From Micromonospora sp. HM5-17 (lineage in GTDB: Bacteria; Actinomycetota; Actinomycetes; Mycobacteriales; Micromonosporaceae): DNA of 64,000 nucleotides. The DNA is taken from NCBI RefSeq assembly GCF_003762835.1, contig NZ_RJWA01000001.1, positions 186,001 through 250,000 of the forward strand, read 5' to 3'. The position numbers and the translations under genes are program-made. Under the pieces are notes generated by a model, which saw only the letters and a list, made by a program, of their open reading frames with translations, was not told the origin of the DNA and searched no databases. Shown here one piece after another: positions 62,701 through 64,000 of the stretch (the first letter of the stretch is position 1; each line of letters starts with the position of its first letter).

Positions 62701-62831
62701 ATGAACTCGTCACCCGCCGCGTCCGCCTGCCGGATCAGCTGCTCGACGGCGGCGATCTGACCGCTGCCGTACGGCATCTCCCGGACCCGGTCGAAGGCCC
62801 GGTGGAGCTCGTCGTTCTCGAAGAAGGCCAC
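59760..62831 (-). CDS. Large tetratricopeptide-repeat protein coupled to HSP90
   Basis: A 1023-residue soluble protein made largely of helical TPR-like repeats (recognisable pairs such as AVDDLVEAVAICVERDIADGAAFLRAELADVYRRAGRMVEAAE). Residues ~1-300 form one helical block (with CAGC, Cys about 169/172); a Pro/Ala-rich linker (about 375-425) precedes the second block (about 430-1020), which contains an insert with repeated GGDRPAGPADA. It begins 7 nt after the HSP90 stop, so the two are one operon. The TPR protein may be a cochaperone or client-specific adaptor; this is inference from the pairing. Confidence 0.85.
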   Translation of the reverse strand: MAFFENDELHRAFDRVREMPYGSGQIAAVEQLIRQADAAGDEFMSFASRMLATTAYVYGGEPARSFVTFSWCLTHYDNNPRPWHQRYEHSLLWYFKYMVNGLLSFPEVPLDRTTAVLDDMERRYREGGHSLQAVYKMRHRVARHLGAADEAEKWYRRWTTTPRDDLSDCAGCDPTTQISYLASRGRDEEAVALAEPVLAGRLNCTEQPQGVLTALLMPYLRTGRREQARQAHLRAYRRHRGNLADLWDIGEHVTFCAVTGNEVRGLELLERHLDWLDRSPSPAATMNFAAAAALLLRRLDATGPAGLTVRRPGHGDRPAAEVPVGELAEEMAATAREVAARFDARNGTTAQSELVARQLALTPVGDYLPLSATARRRPTAGAGQPSAAGTAADATDRPAAPEAGARPADGPEAAPFPVRRTAPLDLPAEATPMELLDLADELWRTDRDDDRATVLAAFDERFGGQEHPPSVVARRVEYRAAERHRAGDLAGAVGLSREAVRLHRQVPDPVREQVVASRLGVLLVLTGEPEEGLALARASADYLAEHGSAGQRAAAQDRLSIALIETGHGDEALTAADRAAADAADADDPHLIARIALRRVRLLELLNRPAEAGEAALRARDLYRKLGLVEPYAVACLGYANSLDDPARAVEAYDEVVRVATADLMLPARSGRARALVAAGRPAEAVDDLVEAVAICVERDIADGAAFLRAELADVYRRAGRMVEAAEAAEEAVGALDRLGHQADADRCRHMLAGIYLSLGEHGPALTLLDELAENLDGPDNLPHRAQVLEEAGQVLYNQDRDNLAAQRFAAAATAYQAAGRRLDELRARRREVLALCWAGDSEAALAALERADAVSATLPADPWPAPADASGGDRPAGPADATGGDRPAGPADAEEEPGEESGFAAAVRWERAMLADAGARALLAAGRENEALDRLAGVADRLRSIEAFGEAFHVDLLTGELLVRTDRPAEAERLLRSTLAGLPNQSDLVPRAAWWLAEALSALGRTDEAEAVRAEYSLNPDQ

Positions 62832-62838
62832 GGGGTTA

Positions 62839-64000
62839 CTACTCCTGTCCAGGCACGGCCCGGCCGAGCAGGCCGAGGAACGAGTTGTTGAGCAGGGCGG
62901 CGTCGGCCGGCCGGATCGGGTGGTATCCGAGCAGCAGCGCCTGGCCGTACAGGGCCTCGACGGCGAGACCGACCAGCTCCGGATCCGTGAGTGCGGTGAC
63001 CCGACGGACCAGCGGGTTGCGGTGGTTGAGCACGAGCTGCGGGCGTTCCGGTGGCCCGGAGGCGGCGATCGCCTCGAGGATCCCGGCCCACGTCTCGTCG
63101 GCCCGCTCCCGCGTCGACTGCACCTGCTCGTGGAAGAGGGCCGACCGGCTCACCAGGTAGAGGGCGGGAAGCGACGCCGGGGCGTAGGACCGGACCACCA
63201 CCTCACAGCCGAGCCGGTCCAGGGCGCGTTGCGCGGTGGCGAGGAACGGCCGCAGCGCCAGCTCGACCCCCGGGTCGAGAACGTCGAACCGGGTGGTGAG
63301 GTCGTTCGGTTCCAGCCGCTCGATCAGGATCGTGCGGTCCACCTTCGGCAACCGCTCGATGATCTCGGTGTCGTACGTGTAGCCAGCGTTGACCACCGCC
63401 ACGTCCTGCGCCGCCGCCACCGCGGCGAGCTGCCGGAACTCGTCGACGCTGGCCGCGTACCGGATCAGGCCGTGACGTTCGCGGAACTCGGCCAGCGTGG
63501 TCTGCCCGGTGTTGGTCTCCATCGGCCACCAGCGCTCGACCAGCCGGAGCATCTCGTCGTCGTGCAGCGCCAACGCCTTGACACCGAGGTGGTGGATCTG
63601 GAGGAACTCGGCGAGCCGAAGCGGGTTGCCGTCGGCGAGCCGAACCAGCCAGCCCCGGAGCTGGTCGCCGAGCGCCTCCCGGGTGCTCTCCAGCAGACCG
63701 TCCTCGTAGAGCGCCTCCCGGCTGGCGGTGGGACGCAGCTCGCTGGCGTCGACCACGCAGCGGGCGAAGAAGGCCCAGTCCGGTAGGAGCCCCTCGGCGC
63801 CCTCGGTGAGCAGCATCCGCTTGAGGTAGACCCGGTGCCCGGCCCGGGCCGCCGGGTTCACCGGCACGGGGAGGACGAACGCCGCCCCGGTCAGTCCCGC
63901 CTCCGGCACCGACAGCGGTACGACGTCGAACGGGGTGAAGCCGAGCACCTCACGGGCGTACGCGACGAGACGCTCCCGGCGGGCGGCCGGCGCCTCGCCG
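62839..64000 (-). CDS. HSP90-family (HtpG-like) chaperone, C-terminal part (5' end outside window)
   Basis: The frame is open to the right edge, so the N-terminal ATPase domain is missing from view. Visible are the middle domain (LGFTPFDVVPLSVPE, VYLKRMLLTEGAEGLLPDWAFFARCVVDASELRPTASREALYED) and the C-terminal dimerisation region (LVLNHRNPLVRRVTALTDPELVGLAVEALYGQALLLGYHPI). The 'FTPFDVVPL' and 'LPDWAFFARCVVD...LRPTASRE' segments are hallmarks of HSP90. Known HSP90s fold or hold client proteins using ATP. The paired TPR gene 7 nt downstream recalls eukaryotic HSP90-TPR cochaperones, but the usual C-terminal MEEVD motif is absent (it ends AVPGQE). Confidence 0.85.
   Translation of the reverse strand, partial: GEAPAARRERLVAYAREVLGFTPFDVVPLSVPEAGLTGAAFVLPVPVNPAARAGHRVYLKRMLLTEGAEGLLPDWAFFARCVVDASELRPTASREALYEDGLLESTREALGDQLRGWLVRLADGNPLRLAEFLQIHHLGVKALALHDDEMLRLVERWWPMETNTGQTTLAEFRERHGLIRYAASVDEFRQLAAVAAAQDVAVVNAGYTYDTEIIERLPKVDRTILIERLEPNDLTTRFDVLDPGVELALRPFLATAQRALDRLGCEVVVRSYAPASLPALYLVSRSALFHEQVQSTRERADETWAGILEAIAASGPPERPQLVLNHRNPLVRRVTALTDPELVGLAVEALYGQALLLGYHPIRPADAALLNNSFLGLLGRAVPGQE

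Overview
The window is very G+C-rich actinobacterial chromosomal DNA. The gene families and gene order point to a filamentous Micromonosporaceae (Micromonospora, Plantactinospora or a relative): crgA sits next to the fhaA-fhaB-pstP-rodA-pbpA-pknA-pknB kinase/cell-wall operon with a convergent pabA/trpG, XRE/DUF5753-DUF397 pairs occur, GTG starts are frequent, and many genes have a TAnnnT box 6-7 nt before the start codon, which implies leaderless mRNAs. The genus is inferred from memory of families, not from a search.

Layout. 1-4.3 kb: end of a secreted protein, a DedA membrane protein, an EtfD-like membrane Fe-S oxidoreductase, and crgA. 4.5-17.3 kb: the envelope growth/division block. DUF881 protein, class E sortase, a small membrane protein and pabA run on the + strand and converge on the Ser/Thr kinase operon on the - strand. 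17.5-22.2 kb: tRNA-Leu(CAG), then a + strand surface-glycan-like cassette (epimerase, WecG/TagA-type glycosyltransferase, GH88-like hydrolase, SDR). 22.2-33.4 kb: secreted subtilase, small hypothetical proteins, an XRE/DUF397 pair, two kinase-less membrane PASTA proteins, a polytopic membrane protein and a GCS2-family ligase. 33.6-48.4 kb: YceI/MarR, an XRE-NTPase-TPR regulator, an MMPL plus FtsX-type ABC exporter with a divergent ArsR regulator, and a MarR/MFS/F420-type oxidoreductase/hydrolase group that carries a decayed copy of its own oxidoreductase gene. 48.5-64 kb: D,D-carboxypeptidase; a branched-chain acyl-CoA (leucine-type) catabolic set (acyl-CoA dehydrogenase, carboxyltransferase, HMG-CoA lyase, biotin carboxylase, TetR) split by a two-component system and other genes; then a TPR protein coupled to an HSP90-family chaperone that runs off the end.

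How the genes work together. The 4-17 kb block couples phospho-signalling (PknA/PknB, phosphatase PstP, FHA readers FhaA/FhaB) to peptidoglycan polymerisation (RodA/PbpA), division (CrgA) and surface display (sortase). The sortase has a long Trp-rich cytoplasmic tail with three T-x-x-I motifs that could be docking sites for the kinase/FHA system. EtfD and the acyl-CoA genes fit together as branched-chain/fatty acyl oxidation feeding electrons to quinone. No CRISPR array, prophage, transposase or biosynthetic gene cluster is visible. The most unusual signals are the sortase tail, the in-frame 126-bp deletion pseudogene, the paired palindromic elements at 22.2 and 56.5 kb, a 27-bp minisatellite inside a histidine kinase, and the HSP90-TPR pair.
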